Source: Deltaproteobacteria bacterium
GTDB taxonomy: Bacteria > Desulfobacterota > Syntrophobacteria > Syntrophobacterales > Syntrophobacteraceae
Reading direction: 5' to 3'
DNA: 33,995 nt
Assembly (NCBI GenBank): GCA_021793275.1
Contig: JAJYTC010000031.1
Location: 1 to 33,995, forward strand
Position 1 is the stretch's first letter, and every line of letters begins with the position of its first letter. Below are positions 16,401 through 29,444 of the stretch, piece by piece. A program made the translations under genes and the position numbers. Below the pieces are notes generated by a model that saw only the letters and a program-made list of their open reading frames with translations, did no database searches and was not told the origin of the DNA.

Positions 16401-16743
16401 AAACGGCATCATGATCGTCGACTTCGCGCTCGAGGCTGAACGAAAAGATGGCAAGGGACCCAGGGAGGCCATTTATCAGGCTAGTCTATTGAGGTTCCGG
16501 CCTATTATGATGACCACGATGGCCGCCATCCTGGGCGCTCTCCCTTTGGCCATGGGGAGCGGCATGGGGTCCGAACTGCGCCGCCCCCTGGGCATTACCA
16601 TAGTGGGCGGCCTCATAATCAGCCAGGTCCTCACCCTCTATACGACTCCCGTCATTTACCTGTGGTTCGACCGTTTGGCCAGGGGCCTGCACAGGATTCG
16701 TTCCAAAAATCGTGATGACGACAATGGGGTAGGGCCGGCATGA
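13447..16743 (+). CDS. mdtB: RND efflux pump, MdtB-like, with a Thr/Pro/Ser-rich insertion
   Basis: 1098 residues, about 60 longer than its paralogue in the next gene. It has the duplicated RND architecture: [45 protein letters not shown] at the start, the proton-relay aspartates Asp401/Asp402 in TM4 ([14 protein letters not shown]), and Lys984 in the second half ([19 protein letters not shown]). It should form a proton-driven trimer exporting hydrophobic or anionic compounds together with its neighbours. Residues about 775-836 are a low-complexity Thr/Pro/Ser/Ala/Val segment inserted in the second periplasmic loop, just before the PLSAI strand; the partner pump has no such segment. It overlaps the adaptor gene by 1 base and the next pump gene by 4 bases (ATGA). 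Confidence 0.92.
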   Translation: MNPSRTFILRPVATTLLMVAILLAGAVAYYQLPVSALPQVEYPTIQVLTFFPGASPDVMAATVTAPLERQFGQMPGLKQMISNSSNGSSVIILQFSLDLSLDVAEQEVQAAINAAATFLPSNLPNPPVYSKVNPADAPILTLALTSKTLTLPRVEDLADTRLAQKISQLPGVGLVSISGGQRPAVRIDVNPVALSAYGLSLEDIREAIDAANVNMAKGSFDGPRQSSLIGANDQLLSAGEYRPLVVAYRNNAPVVLSDVATVSDGAENEDEAAWMNTTPAVIVNIQRQPGANVIQVVDRIKRLLPVLKSTLPAAVNVRILTDRTTTIRSSVEDVQSELVLAVALVIMVIFLFLRNLSATIIPGAAVPLSLVGTFGVMYLLGFSLNNLSLMALTISTGFVVDDAIVMIENVARYIEQGDSPVEAALKGSAQIAFTIMSLTVSLIAVLIPLLFMGDVVGRLFREFAVTLGVTILISAVVSLTLTPMMCARLLRHTPEEEQGKLYRKSQIAWEKLISFYGRTLRWVLDRQTAVLIVAAVTLVVTVLLYIIVPKGFFPVQDTGLILGISEAPQSISFPAMAEKEQALAGIILKDPAVQSLSTFIGIDGTNLTMNSGRMLINLKPLKERRISASAVIRRLQKEVSKLHGITLYMQPVQDLTVEDQVARTQFQYTLEDPNIKELNKWVVKFVAALRKCPELSDVSSNLQDQGLEAHLTINRSAASRYGITPELLDNTLYDAFGQRQISTIFTQLNQYRVILEVEPAFRQSPADLKDIYIPTQTTSIPTTAAVTTPVSPVPDTLSPVTPIASTTKPVTSPAASAPATPSAVTTNSTTAGVIMTGPEGQVPLSAITRLAMGTGPLVISHLGQFPAATVSFNLAPGASLGQATDDIEEIAAKLGMPRSIQTSFQGTAQAFRAAQVNEPILLLAALVTVYIVLGVLYESYIHPITILSTLPSAGIGALLALLIFHLEFSVIALIGLILLIGIVKKNGIMIVDFALEAERKDGKGPREAIYQASLLRFRPIMMTTMAAILGALPLAMGSGMGSELRRPLGITIVGGLIISQVLTLYTTPVIYLWFDRLARGLHRIRSKNRDDDNGVGPA
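15769..15954 (+). other. Low-complexity insertion encoded in the first RND pump gene
   Basis: Codons 775-836 encode a segment of roughly 62 residues dominated by Thr, Pro, Ser, Ala and Val (motifs such as [25 protein letters not shown]). It lies between YIPTQ and [11 protein letters not shown]. In the paralogous pump (16740-19853) the equivalent stretch is the short [15 protein letters not shown], so about 60 residues are extra. The position corresponds to the periplasmic docking part of the second large loop. Confidence 0.8.
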
Positions 16744-19700
16744 AATTTTCCGAAATTTTCATAAAGCGCCCTGTAGCAACAACGCTTCTGACAATTGGAA
16801 TGACGCTGGCCGGGGTCCTCGCTTTTCATTTCCTGCCGGTTGCGCCGCTGCCGCAGATAGATTTTCCAACAATAGCGGTCTCTGCGGCCCTTCCCGGAGC
16901 GGACCCCGAGACCATGGCCACATCGGTGGCCGCCCCTCTGGAACGGCAATTCGCCCATATTGCCGGGGTCACCGAGATGACATCTACCAGCACACTGGGC
17001 AGTACGTTTATCGTACTTCAGTTCGACCTCAACCGGAATATCGACGGCGCAGCGCGTGATGTGCAGGCAGCGATAAACGCGGCGCGCAGTTATCTGCCAT
17101 CCAATCTGCCCCGCAATCCGATTTATCGCAAAGTTAATCCGGCGGACGCGCCGATCCTCATCCTTGCTCTTACTTCCACCCTGGTGAGCAAGGCGCAGAT
17201 GTATGATACTGCCTCGACCGTCCTGGCGCAAAAACTCTCCCAGCTGAAGGGCGTAGGCCAGGTTTTTGCGGGAGGAGGCGCTTTGCCGGCTGTCCGGGTG
17301 GAATTGAATCCGGGACCGCTTAGCAAGTATGGGCTGGGCCTGAATGAGGTAGCCTCCGCAATACAACGCGAAAGCGTGTACCAGCCGGAGGGAGAGTTCC
17401 AAAACGGGTGGGAAACCGTGGAAATCCATGCAAACGACCAACTGCATACAGCCGCCCAATACCGCCGGATCATTGTAAAATATCAAAACGGAGCGCCGGT
17501 GCGCCTTGGCGATCTCGGGACCGTGGACAATTCCGTCCAGGACCTTCGAACGGCAGGCGGGGTAAACGGCAAGCCGGCCATAATGCTGATTATATTCCGC
17601 TCGCCGGGCGCAAATATTATCAATACGGTTGAGCGGATCCGCGCAATACTGCCGGAATTATCCGCCCTGCTGCCCGGAGGGGTCCATCTATCGGTGGTTC
17701 TGGATCGCAGCCCGCCAATCCGCGGCTCTTTGGAGCATGTCGAGCATACCCTCATCATTTCGGGCATACTGGTCGTTCTGGTCGTTTTTGCCTTTCTGCG
17801 GAACCTGCGGGGTACGTTCATTCCGGCCGTCGCCGTCCCGGTATCGCTCATAAGCACCTTCGGGGTCATGTATCTATTGGGCTACAGCCTCGACAACCTC
17901 TCTCTCATGGCGCTCACCATCGCCACCGGCTTTGTGGTGGACGACGCAATAGTTGTGCTCGAAAACATCACCCGGTATTTGGAAGAAGGGCAGTCTCCGA
18001 TGCAGGCGGCGCTGGGGGGCGCACGCGAGATTGCTTTTACGGTGTTGTCGATGAGCGTCTCGCTGGTGGCGGTATTCATTCCGATCCTCATGATGGGCGG
18101 AATGGTGGGACGGCTGTTTAGAGAATTCGCGGTAACCCTTTCCGTGGCGATTACCATCTCCCTTGCGGTCTCACTTACAACAACGCCGATGATGTGCGCG
18201 GCGCTCCTGAAAAAAGAAAAACCCGGGGCTCACGGCTTGCTTTACAGGGCTACGGAGTGGGTGTATGAGCATTTGCGAAACCTCTACGAGGTAAGTCTTC
18301 GCTGGGCGCTTCGGCATTCACTCATCATGCTCTCCCTTACGGTGCTGACCCTCGGTGTCAACATTGTGTTGTTTGTCTATATCCCCAAAGGATTTTTCCC
18401 CAATGAGGACACCGGACGTATCATGGGCCGGATGCAGGCGGCGCAGGACATTTCTTTTCAGGCTATGAGCAGGAAGCTGACTCATGCAATGAACATCATC
18501 AGGAAAGACCCCGACGTCGCCTATGTGATGGGTTTTACCGGCGGGGGAGGGTATGGCGCCAGCACGACAAATTCCGCTCGAATGTTCATCTCGCTGAAAC
18601 CTTTTTCAGAGCGGAAGGCGACGGCGATGCAGATTATCGGACGGCTGCGCAAGAAGCTTGCCAGGGTGGCCGGCGCGCCGACCTATCTTCAAGCGGTCCA
18701 GGACCTGCAAGTGGGCGGCCATATGAGCAATGCCGAATATCAATACACCTTGCGGGACGAAAACCTGTCCGAGTTGGATAAATGGGCGCCCCGCGTACTG
18801 GCTATGGCTCGTAAATTGCCGGAATTGAGGGACGTGAGCAGCGATCAGCAGGACATGGGGAGGCAGACATTCGTTCAAATCGATCATGCGACCGCTTCTC
18901 GTCTCGGCATTTCCACCCGGCTTATAGACAACACTCTCTACGGCGCTTTCGGCCAGTCCGAGGTCGGCATCAACTACACCCCGCTCAACCAGTATTACGT
19001 GGTGATGGAGTTGGCGCCGCCCTTCCTGCAGCGGCCTGCGACCCTTAGCAACGTTTATATTCGCTCTTCGACCGGGGCCGAGGCGCCGCTCAGCGCGATC
19101 GCCCACTATGTACAGCGGGCCACGCCTCTTGAGGTCAATCACGCAGGTCAGTTCCCGGCCGTTACGATTTCCTTCAACCTCGCTCCCGGCGTGGCCCTCG
19201 GAGATGCAGTGGACGCCATTGAGGCGGCAACCGAACATATGAGAATGCCGGATACCGTTCATGGAAGTTTTCTGGGCACAGCCCAGGCGTTCCAGGCCTC
19301 TCTTGCCAATGAACCATTCCTGATCCTCGCGGCGCTGATTTCGGTATACATAGTGCTTGGAATCCTCTACGAAAGCTACGTCCATCCGGTTACAATCCTC
19401 TCCACACTCCCGTCCGCAGGCGTAGGAGCTCTTGTCGCCCTGCTGATCTGCCGAATGGACCTCAGCCTGATAGCGGTGGTTGGGATTATCCTTCTGATCG
19501 GTCTGGTCAAGAAAAACGGCATAATGATAGTCGACTTCGCCCTGGAAGCCGAGCGAAGGGAAGGCAAGAGCCCCGCGGAGGCCATTTATGAGGCTTCTTT
19601 GCTCAGGTTCCGACCGATCATGATGACTACTATGGCGGCTCTGCTCGGGGCACTGCCACTGGCGCTCGGCACGGGTGTCGGCCACGAGTTGCGCCGGCCG

Positions 19701-19853
19701 CTCGGGATATCGATCGTCGGCGGTTTGATTTTTAGCCAGATGTTGACCTTGTTCACCACTCCCGTGATCTACCTCTACATGGACCGTATGCGATTTTGGC
19801 TCCTGCGCATGCGGGGCAAAGGTTGCGAACATGGAAACTTGGAAAGAATTTAG
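16740..19853 (+). CDS. mdtC: RND efflux pump, MdtC-like
   Basis: 1037 residues, the usual RND length. It starts [45 protein letters not shown] and is clearly paralogous to the preceding pump along its whole length. Asp401/Asp402 ([14 protein letters not shown]) and the [23 protein letters not shown] block of the proton relay are present, so it should be active. MdtB and MdtC are known to form a mixed trimer with two unlike subunits; two adjacent, coupled, unlike pumps here fit that. The start codon overlaps the previous stop (ATGA). The following outer-membrane factor gene begins at or inside its 3' end. Confidence 0.93.
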   Translation: MKFSEIFIKRPVATTLLTIGMTLAGVLAFHFLPVAPLPQIDFPTIAVSAALPGADPETMATSVAAPLERQFAHIAGVTEMTSTSTLGSTFIVLQFDLNRNIDGAARDVQAAINAARSYLPSNLPRNPIYRKVNPADAPILILALTSTLVSKAQMYDTASTVLAQKLSQLKGVGQVFAGGGALPAVRVELNPGPLSKYGLGLNEVASAIQRESVYQPEGEFQNGWETVEIHANDQLHTAAQYRRIIVKYQNGAPVRLGDLGTVDNSVQDLRTAGGVNGKPAIMLIIFRSPGANIINTVERIRAILPELSALLPGGVHLSVVLDRSPPIRGSLEHVEHTLIISGILVVLVVFAFLRNLRGTFIPAVAVPVSLISTFGVMYLLGYSLDNLSLMALTIATGFVVDDAIVVLENITRYLEEGQSPMQAALGGAREIAFTVLSMSVSLVAVFIPILMMGGMVGRLFREFAVTLSVAITISLAVSLTTTPMMCAALLKKEKPGAHGLLYRATEWVYEHLRNLYEVSLRWALRHSLIMLSLTVLTLGVNIVLFVYIPKGFFPNEDTGRIMGRMQAAQDISFQAMSRKLTHAMNIIRKDPDVAYVMGFTGGGGYGASTTNSARMFISLKPFSERKATAMQIIGRLRKKLARVAGAPTYLQAVQDLQVGGHMSNAEYQYTLRDENLSELDKWAPRVLAMARKLPELRDVSSDQQDMGRQTFVQIDHATASRLGISTRLIDNTLYGAFGQSEVGINYTPLNQYYVVMELAPPFLQRPATLSNVYIRSSTGAEAPLSAIAHYVQRATPLEVNHAGQFPAVTISFNLAPGVALGDAVDAIEAATEHMRMPDTVHGSFLGTAQAFQASLANEPFLILAALISVYIVLGILYESYVHPVTILSTLPSAGVGALVALLICRMDLSLIAVVGIILLIGLVKKNGIMIVDFALEAERREGKSPAEAIYEASLLRFRPIMMTTMAALLGALPLALGTGVGHELRRPLGISIVGGLIFSQMLTLFTTPVIYLYMDRMRFWLLRMRGKGCEHGNLERI

Positions 19854-19896
19854 GGCCGCGCCTTTGGCGGGATGGATCAAACCAGGGATAACAAGT

Positions 19897-21357
19897 ATGG
19901 CGCCGGCAAAACTGATCAGGCTCGCAACCATCCCGTTCATGCTCGTGGCTCTTGCCGGATGCCTGGTAGGCCCCAACTATGTCAGGCCGAAAACTGAGAT
20001 TCCGCCATCCTACAAGGAACTGAAGGGCTGGAAGCAGGCGCAGCCGCAGGCCTCCATTCCTCGGGGCCAATGGTGGAAAATCTTTGGCGATCCTGAGCTC
20101 AACTCGCTCGAGGCGCAGGTCAGCATCACGAACCAGAACCTTGCCGCGGCCGAAGCCCAGTTCAGAGAGGCCCTTGCAGCGGTTCAGGTCGCTCGCGCCG
20201 GCTATTTCCCGGTGGTGACGGCCGGAATCTCCACCAGCCAGACGCGAATAGGGACGGGTTTTTCCAGCAGCGGCTCCGCCGTAAGCGGTGCGCCGGTGTC
20301 TTCGAGCTCTACAACGTCCGAACTGCGGCTTTCGGGCGACGTTTCCTGGGAACTCGATCTATGGGGCGAGATCCGCAGGACGGTCGAGGCAAGCAGGGCA
20401 AGCGCCCAGGCCAGCGCCGCCGACCTGGAAGGAGTCCTCCTGGCGGCAACCGGTCAACTTGCAGAGGATTACTTTCAGCTTCGCGCCCTGGATTCCGAGC
20501 AACAGATCCTGCATACAACCGTGGCCGCCTACGGGGAGTTTCTCAGACTTACCAAAAACAGGTATGCAACAGGCGTGGCGTCCCAGGCCGATGTGCTTCA
20601 AGCCCAAACGCAACTAAAGACCGCCGAGGCCCAGGAAATCAACATAGGCGTGCAACGCGCCCAACTTGAACACGCAATAGCGTTGCTAATGGGCAAGGCC
20701 CCTTCGGATGTGAGTATTCCTCCCTCACCGCTCAACCTGGCGCCGCCGCCCGTGCCCGCAGGCATACCCTCTGAGCTTCTCGAACGCCGGCCCGATATTG
20801 CAGCCGCCGAACGCGCGGTGTCCGCTGCGAATGCCGAGATAGGGGTAGCTATAGCAGCGTTCTATCCAACGGTTACCCTCAACGCATCGGGCGGATTTGA
20901 GGCTACCAATGTTGCTCAATGGCTGGCATGGCCGTCTCGGTTCTGGTCGCTCGGCCCGGGCATCCTTGGGCAGCCCATATTCGAAGGAGGACTGTTAAGA
21001 GCCGAGAGTGAAGAGGTCAGGGCCGCTTATGACGCCGCCGTGGCAAACTACCGTCAGACCGTGCTCACTGCTTTTCAGCAGGTTGAGAATGAACTGGCCG
21101 CGCTTCGCATACTGGAGCGGGAGGCGCTTGTCCAGGACGAGGCGGTAGAGGCGGCGAAGAAATCCGTTGTCGTGGAAACCAACCAGTACAAGGCCGGGGT
21201 GGTAAGCGCCCTGGATGTAATCACCACTCAAACCATAGCCCTTAGCGACGAACTGACGGCAGCCAACATCCTTGGCCAACGCATGGTCGCCGATGCGCTT
21301 CTCATCCAATATCTGGGAGGCGGCTGGCAAGCCGGCAGCCTGCCCTTGTGCGAGTAG
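19897..21357 (+). CDS. RND outer-membrane efflux lipoprotein, NodT/OprM family
   Basis: About 486 residues from the ATG at 19897. I chose this start because it gives a classic lipoprotein signal ([22 protein letters not shown], lipobox LAGC) and has AGGG 9 bases upstream. An in-frame ATG at 19831, overlapping the pump gene by 23 bases, would add 22 residues with AAGG 8 bases upstream and is the alternative. The start of the mature protein, [18 protein letters not shown], is typical of the NodT subfamily. Two repeats of the outer-membrane efflux domain follow, with [55 protein letters not shown] and a YLGGGW ending. It forms the trimeric outer-membrane duct of the pump. Its last three residues (LCE) come right at the junction with a truncated sir2 fragment, so the extreme C-terminus may not be original. 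Confidence 0.9.
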   Translation: MAPAKLIRLATIPFMLVALAGCLVGPNYVRPKTEIPPSYKELKGWKQAQPQASIPRGQWWKIFGDPELNSLEAQVSITNQNLAAAEAQFREALAAVQVARAGYFPVVTAGISTSQTRIGTGFSSSGSAVSGAPVSSSSTTSELRLSGDVSWELDLWGEIRRTVEASRASAQASAADLEGVLLAATGQLAEDYFQLRALDSEQQILHTTVAAYGEFLRLTKNRYATGVASQADVLQAQTQLKTAEAQEINIGVQRAQLEHAIALLMGKAPSDVSIPPSPLNLAPPPVPAGIPSELLERRPDIAAAERAVSAANAEIGVAIAAFYPTVTLNASGGFEATNVAQWLAWPSRFWSLGPGILGQPIFEGGLLRAESEEVRAAYDAAVANYRQTVLTAFQQVENELAALRILEREALVQDEAVEAAKKSVVVETNQYKAGVVSALDVITTQTIALSDELTAANILGQRMVADALLIQYLGGGWQAGSLPLCE

Positions 21358-21363
21358 GTTCCA

Positions 21364-21507
21364 ATTCCAAAGACCGCCTTTGCCCCGGAAAGCGGGAACG
21401 CCCGATTCGGCTGAAATTCCCGCTCCGGTAAGGACCGCGACGCGCCTGGCCTTCCGCAGCTTTTCTGCGAGTTCCCTCATGCCGGACTCGCCAGTCAGTA
21501 CCGCCAT
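21364..21507 (-). pseudogene. Truncated Sir2-family (NAD-dependent protein deacylase) gene, N-terminal fragment
   Basis: From an ATG at 21507 (or 21480) the minus strand encodes [38 protein letters not shown]. This is the N-terminal NAD-binding motif of Sir2/CobB deacylases ([20 protein letters not shown]). A full protein needs about 240 residues, but homology ends after about 48 codons, 6 bases from the stop of the convergent NodT gene. The frame then continues only as antisense of that gene down to about 20995. None of the later catalytic elements (the GxxH region or zinc cysteines) is present. It lies 12 bases after the epimerase gene on the same strand, as a second operon gene would. This is a 5' remnant of a gene cut by a rearrangement or deletion. 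Confidence 0.75.
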
Positions 21508-21519
21508 TTGTTCAGCTCA

Positions 21520-22512
21520 CTACGCCACACTCCGAGCATTCGTTGGGGAAACAGCCTCGGACCCGTTTGTTCGCAGCAGGTCGTCGAAGTAATCGATCGT
21601 GTTTTTCAGTCCCTGTTGCAGTGGAACCTTGGGCTGCCATCCAAGTTTTTCCTGTGCCAAAGATATATCGGGTTTTCGTTTGACCGGATCGTCCTGGGGA
21701 AGGGGTTTTCGAATCAACGGGGACTTCGATCCCGTCATTTCGATAACCATGTCCGCAAGTTCGAGGATGGTGAACTCGGAGGGATTTCCGAGATTGACCG
21801 GGCCCGTAAAACCCTTGGGGGAGTTCATGAGTCTTATGAAGCCCTCTATCAGGTCATCGACGTAGCAAAAGGAACGGGTCTGTTTGCCGTCTCCGTAGAT
21901 GGTTATGGGCTGAGCGGTAAGGGCCTGGACGATAAAGTTGGACACGACCCGGCCGTCGTTAGGGTGCATCCTTGGTCCATAAGTATTGAAAATCCTGGCT
22001 ACCTTGATATCCAGTGCGTGTTGCCGGTAATAGTCGAAAAAAAGGGTTTCGGCGCACCGCTTGCCCTCGTCGTAGCAGGAGCGTGGCCCTATGGGGTTGA
22101 CGTTGCCCCAGTAGGTCTCCTTCTGCGGGTGCTCGAAGGGGTTGCCGTAAACCTCGGAAGTGGAGGCCTGCATGATTTTTATCTTCAGACGCTTCGCAAG
22201 CCCCAGCATGTTGATGGAGCCGTGCACGTTCACCTTGGTGGTCTGGACCGGATCGTTTTGATAGTGAATAGGAGAGGCGGGACAGGCAAGGTTGTAAATC
22301 TCGTCGACCTCGACATACAAAGGATAAGTAATATCGTGTCTCATCAGTTCGAAATAGGGGTTGTTCAAAAGATCTACGATATTTCTTTTGCTGCCCGTAT
22401 ATAAATTGTCGATACACAGAACGTCCTGCTGTTCTTTTAGAAGCCGTTCGCAGAGATGGGAACCAAGAAACCCGGCCCCGCCGGTTACTGCACATCTTTT
22501 CCGAAGATGCAT
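21520..22512 (-). CDS. UDP-glucuronate decarboxylase (UDP-xylose synthase-type SDR epimerase)
   Basis: 330 residues from the ATG at 22512, which has GAGG 9 bases upstream; an in-frame ATG at 22527 lacks a ribosome site. The extended short-chain dehydrogenase fold is clear: [12 protein letters not shown] (10-21) binds NAD, D38 region [33 protein letters not shown], the catalytic [10 protein letters not shown] with its YxxxK, and [21 protein letters not shown]. The ACPASPxHYQ and SCYDEGKR blocks are characteristic of UXS enzymes, which convert UDP-glucuronate to UDP-xylose for surface polysaccharide or lipopolysaccharide. A strong sigma-70 promoter lies upstream (22594-22621). The next gene on the strand was a sir2 homologue, now truncated. 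dTDP- or GDP-sugar specificity cannot be fully excluded. Confidence 0.85.
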   Translation of the reverse strand: MHLRKRCAVTGGAGFLGSHLCERLLKEQQDVLCIDNLYTGSKRNIVDLLNNPYFELMRHDITYPLYVEVDEIYNLACPASPIHYQNDPVQTTKVNVHGSINMLGLAKRLKIKIMQASTSEVYGNPFEHPQKETYWGNVNPIGPRSCYDEGKRCAETLFFDYYRQHALDIKVARIFNTYGPRMHPNDGRVVSNFIVQALTAQPITIYGDGKQTRSFCYVDDLIEGFIRLMNSPKGFTGPVNLGNPSEFTILELADMVIEMTGSKSPLIRKPLPQDDPVKRKPDISLAQEKLGWQPKVPLQQGLKNTIDYFDDLLRTNGSEAVSPTNARSVA

Positions 22513-22593
22513 GGCTGTTTTCCTCATAATTGGCAAATTGTGACAGAGTCTTTCTGAAACGGACGATTATTCCGAACTGCCGGAGTCGGCGCC

Positions 22594-22621
22594 ATTATAC
22601 CCGTTTGCTCTATGTTGACAA
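22594..22621 (-). promoter_or_regulatory. Strong sigma-70 promoter upstream of the UDP-glucuronate decarboxylase gene
   Basis: On the minus strand TTGTCA (22621-22616; 5 of 6 consensus) and a perfect TATAAT (22599-22594) are separated by 16 bases. The predicted start point is near 22587, about 75 bases before the ATG at 22512. It lies in the 180-base gap after the M48 peptidase gene, so the sugar-nucleotide gene has its own transcription start even though the genes upstream point the same way. Confidence 0.7.
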
Positions 22622-22692
22622 TCTTTTTACGAATTTTGTCCGTCGGAAATAGGCGTTAAAGGGCGCGGGACAAAGAGAACCCATAATCGGTC

Positions 22693-24525
22693 TTAAGTGA
22701 CTCGCAATTGACCCGCCAATGCTTTTTCAAATTTTTCTTTCTCCTTGAGGAGGTAATTGCGCAGATTGCCGCCCTCCGCGAGCGCATCGTCGATGACAGA
22801 GACAGCCTCCGCATACCTGCCGTTGACGAAATAAGCCTCGGCGAGCGTATCGAGAATATCGGGCGCCGGGTCCAGGGTAGCAGCCTTCAAAGCGAGTTTG
22901 AGAGATTCCTCCGGGTGGCGGAAGGAATAGGGGCCGGTCGCATAAAGCCAGGCCAGGTTGTTCAGAGCAGAGGCATTGTCCGGCGCCTCGGCAATAGCGG
23001 ACCTGAGGACCGATTCGGCTTGCGAGTATCTGCCCTTCTCGCAGAGAAGCGCCCCGTAGGCCGAAAGATATTCCACATTGCCGGGGTCCCTGGCAATGGA
23101 GCGTTCGACTATCAGAAGCTTGACGTCGGTTCGAAGGTCCTTGCTCAAGCCTGCCTTGTTGGCGCTCCAATTGGCGAAAAGAAGGGCGGCTATCACCGCC
23201 GTGAAGAGCAGGGCGGACCCGTAGAGTTTTCGGTTGTGCCTGCGGATGAGGTTCCGGTTCCTGAACGCCTCTACCAAAAAGTCCACTCTCTGCCTGATGC
23301 TGTAATGATGCCAACTGGGCAGGTCTTCTATCCTGCCGCTGTGAAAGGCGATCTTCTGAAGCGAGGAGATCAGAGGCTCGGGGTCGCCCACGAGTTCCAT
23401 GGCGTACAGGTCGGCCTGCCGCTCGCTGTTGCGGAGAAAATAGCCGAAAACGAACCGAAGAAAGAGAACCATTGCCAGGACTATCGGCAGGGCGGAAAGC
23501 AGAGAAAACATCGAAGCGGTAAAAGTGCTCGTGGAAACCGACCAGTTGAATATGGTCCCGTTGGACAGTGCGAGCCACTTTACAGTATCGCCCAACTCGA
23601 GGATGAGAAGGACGAAAAGGATCAAAAGGACTACGAAAAAGAGCAGGTGCTTTTTTCGCACGTGCCCCATCTCGTGGGCAATTACGGCCTTGAGTTCGCC
23701 AATGTCAAGGGTCCTCAACAACCCGGATGTGATAAGGACATAGCGCAGGCGGGGCAGAATACCGACTACTCCGGCCGTGAGAACCTCCGATCCGAAAAGC
23801 GGCCAGATGAGAAGTCCGCCGGTCTTGAAGTCATGTTGGTCGCAAAAGCTTTGCAGTTCGTTCTTTATAAAGTCCTGTGGAAGCGGTTTGCAGCCCCACA
23901 TTCGAATGATCAGCCAGGGCCCGAACAGCACGAAGGCGAACAGCGCAATGGAAATGATCGCCAACTGTGCGAAATCCGAAGCCATGAAAGCGGGCGCTTT
24001 AATTAACTCGAGCAGGTCGGCGGAGATAGAAATCAGGAACCATGGGACCAGGATGACTGAGGTGAAAGAAACGTGCCCCTTTATGAAATGCGCTCGAGAT
24101 GACCTGGCGCCCGAGAGCGCCTCGTGGACCGGCTGGCCGAAATACCAGACCACCACCAGATGGAGCATGTAGATTGCCAGGCCGGTAAACCCGGAGACGG
24201 TCGTGAACTTAGTGTATCCCGGAATTACGGAAAGGTAGGCGCCAAGGTTCAAACCGTACAGATATACCGCGATAAATCCGATGGCAGTGATCGAAAGAAG
24301 GGTCTCCGCGCGAAAATAGGCGCGGGTCAGGACGGAATGTGAAACGGACTCGTCTGCAGACCTTTGGAGTCTTGCAAAAGTGCGCCTGCAGTTGAAGACG
24401 AAAAAACAAAACAGTACGACGCTATAGAGAGCATCCGGCCAAGACGGGACAGGCGGCTTGCCTGTTGAAGGCAGGGTGCTGAAAAGCAGCAGAACGACGA
24501 TAAAGTAGATAAGTTGATTATACAT
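22693..24525 (-). CDS. M48-family membrane metallopeptidase with C-terminal TPR domain
   Basis: 610 residues. About six hydrophobic segments in the first 215 residues and further ones around 295-310, 340-362 and 435-450 make it an inner-membrane protein. The zinc site is HEMGH (284-288; His284, Glu285, His288) with Glu368 in NSERQADLYAM as the third ligand, as in Ste24/HtpX-type M48 peptidases. Residues about 480-590 form TPR units (EYLSAYGALLCEKGRYSQAESVLRSAIAEAPDNASALNNLAWLYA, then DTLAEAYFVNGRYAEAVSVIDDAL). Such proteins take part in envelope or membrane-protein quality control; the substrate is unknown. The ribosome site is weak (GAGG 16 bases from the ATG). It follows purF by 52 bases on the same strand. 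Confidence 0.88.
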   Translation of the reverse strand: MYNQLIYFIVVLLLFSTLPSTGKPPVPSWPDALYSVVLFCFFVFNCRRTFARLQRSADESVSHSVLTRAYFRAETLLSITAIGFIAVYLYGLNLGAYLSVIPGYTKFTTVSGFTGLAIYMLHLVVVWYFGQPVHEALSGARSSRAHFIKGHVSFTSVILVPWFLISISADLLELIKAPAFMASDFAQLAIISIALFAFVLFGPWLIIRMWGCKPLPQDFIKNELQSFCDQHDFKTGGLLIWPLFGSEVLTAGVVGILPRLRYVLITSGLLRTLDIGELKAVIAHEMGHVRKKHLLFFVVLLILFVLLILELGDTVKWLALSNGTIFNWSVSTSTFTASMFSLLSALPIVLAMVLFLRFVFGYFLRNSERQADLYAMELVGDPEPLISSLQKIAFHSGRIEDLPSWHHYSIRQRVDFLVEAFRNRNLIRRHNRKLYGSALLFTAVIAALLFANWSANKAGLSKDLRTDVKLLIVERSIARDPGNVEYLSAYGALLCEKGRYSQAESVLRSAIAEAPDNASALNNLAWLYATGPYSFRHPEESLKLALKAATLDPAPDILDTLAEAYFVNGRYAEAVSVIDDALAEGGNLRNYLLKEKEKFEKALAGQLRVT

Positions 24526-24577
24526 TCGAAAAGTTTTGAGTCCTCAATTCCTCTCTATGGAAAACTGAACTTAAGAC

Positions 24578-26080
24578 TCAAAGGCGCAAGTTACATCCGC
24601 AACGCTCTACATTTTTTTCTTCGAAGCAGTGCTTTCCGACCTCATCGACGAATTGAACCGGATAGTCCCCGTTAAAACAGGCAAGGCAGAAGGGATGATT
24701 GTCCGAGACTGCCCCGGCTGCCTCGAGCAATCCTTCGATGCTCAGGTAATTCAAAGAATCGAGCCCGATGAAATCGCGTATTTTCTCAACCGTGTGTGAG
24801 GCGGCAATCAGTTCGCCTTTGGTGGAAAAGTCGATTCCGTAATGGCAGGGGAAGCGGTGAGGGGGGCAACTGACCAGCATGTGAACTTCTTTTGCGCCGG
24901 CCTGCCGCAGCGAATTTATTCTGGTCCTGGTCGTAGTGCCGCGAATTATGGAGTCCTCGACAATGAGAACGCTTTTGCCCTTGAGCAATCCACGCACGGG
25001 GTTCAATTTGACCCTGACCTGGAAATCCCGCATCGCCTGGCTGGGTTGAATGAAAGTTCGGCCCACGTAATGATTTCGTATCATGCCCATCTCCAGTGGA
25101 ATATTGTTGGCCTGGGCGAAGCCGATGGCGGCGTAATTTCCCGAGTCGGGGAAGGGCATCAGCATATCAGCGTGAAGAGAGGGGTTCTCCTTGGCCAGCA
25201 GAGATCCCAGTTTCTTTCTGAACATATAGACGTTCTGGTTGAAAATATTGCTGTCGGGCCTTGCGAAGTAGATGAATTCGAAAATACAATAAGAAGAACG
25301 CCTTTTGGGGAAAGGGAAAATCGAACGCAGGCCGTCCTCGTCGATAATGAGAATTTCGCCCGGCTCCAGATCCCGGATGTAGGTCGCCTCTATCAAGTCC
25401 AAAGCGCAGGTTTCTGAAGCGAGCACATAGGCGCCGTCCAATTCGCCCAGACAAAGAGGCCTGAATCCGTTGGGGTCCCGCACCCCTATGAGCATGTCCC
25501 GGGTGCTCATTACCAGCGAGTAGGCGCCCTTTACCATTTTCAGTGTTTCGACGAGGGCTTCCTCGATTCCGTACGAGAGGTTTCTCGCCAGCAGATGCAT
25601 GAAAATTTCGGTATCCATTGTGGAGCGAAAAATCGCTCCCTTTCTCTCCAGTTCACGCCGCAACTCGACCGCGTTTACCAGGTTGCCGTTGTGGCCGATC
25701 GCATAATGGTTGTTGCCGTGAAAGACAACGAAAGGCTGCGCGTTGGCGGGAAGAGAGGATCCGGTGGTGGAGTAGCGCACGTGGCCTATGGCCAGGTAAC
25801 CCCTGAGGCTCTTGAGGATTTCTTCGTTAAATATATCGTGGACCAGCCCCATGCTTTTGTGCGTGGTGATCCGGCTTCCGTCCGAGACGGCGATCCCGGC
25901 GCTTTCCTGGCCACGATGTTGAAGCGCGTAAAGGCCAAAATAAGAGAGCTTGGCCGCATCTTCATGGCCGAAAATCCCGAAGATGCCGCACTCTTCCTTT
26001 TTGGTCGGAATATAGGGCGCCAAAATCCGCCGTTTTGCGGAGGCTGTCATTTTGCGCTCAAACAGCCTGTTTTTTGTCAC
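24578..26080 (-). CDS. purF: Amidophosphoribosyltransferase, iron-sulfur type
   Basis: 500 residues. It catalyses the first committed step of purine synthesis, from PRPP and glutamine to phosphoribosylamine. Cys31 (KKEECGIFGIFGH) should become the N-terminal nucleophile after removal of a propeptide. The class II glutaminase domain has LQHRGQESAGI and IGHVRYSTTG; the phosphoribosyl domain has the PRPP loop VLIVEDSIIRGTTT. Cysteines in CIFEFIYFARPDS, PCHYGID and FCLAC occupy the four positions that hold the 4Fe-4S cluster in the Bacillus subtilis enzyme, so this is the oxygen-sensitive regulatory type. The start is a GTG with AAGGA 7 bases upstream. It is 80 bases downstream of carB, placing a purine gene behind the carbamoyl-phosphate genes. 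Confidence 0.96.
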   Translation of the reverse strand: MTKNRLFERKMTASAKRRILAPYIPTKKEECGIFGIFGHEDAAKLSYFGLYALQHRGQESAGIAVSDGSRITTHKSMGLVHDIFNEEILKSLRGYLAIGHVRYSTTGSSLPANAQPFVVFHGNNHYAIGHNGNLVNAVELRRELERKGAIFRSTMDTEIFMHLLARNLSYGIEEALVETLKMVKGAYSLVMSTRDMLIGVRDPNGFRPLCLGELDGAYVLASETCALDLIEATYIRDLEPGEILIIDEDGLRSIFPFPKRRSSYCIFEFIYFARPDSNIFNQNVYMFRKKLGSLLAKENPSLHADMLMPFPDSGNYAAIGFAQANNIPLEMGMIRNHYVGRTFIQPSQAMRDFQVRVKLNPVRGLLKGKSVLIVEDSIIRGTTTRTRINSLRQAGAKEVHMLVSCPPHRFPCHYGIDFSTKGELIAASHTVEKIRDFIGLDSLNYLSIEGLLEAAGAVSDNHPFCLACFNGDYPVQFVDEVGKHCFEEKNVERCGCNLRL

Positions 26081-26160
26081 GGTTCTATCCTTTTCGCCTC
26101 GGAAAACATAATACTTACCCCAAAGTCTACCGCAGAAGCGCAGTGGGCGCAGAGGAAAAC

Positions 26161-29415
<3,255 letters not shown>

Positions 29416-29444
29416 TTAACTCGGTTTCCTTGAATGCTCGCTCG

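Noticed and set aside
18606-19976. Long minus-strand open frame (456 codons) opposite the second RND pump
   Set aside because: Antisense to a clear RND gene and the start of the lipoprotein gene; composition is His/Arg-rich shadow sequence without motifs.
20995-21363. Continuation of the Sir2 frame as a 170-residue protein
   Set aside because: Beyond residue 48 the frame is purely antisense to the NodT gene and loses all Sir2 similarity.
22708-24006. Plus-strand open frame (432 codons) opposite the M48 peptidase gene
   Set aside because: Antisense to a gene with an intact zinc site and TPRs; no ribosome site or recognisable domain.
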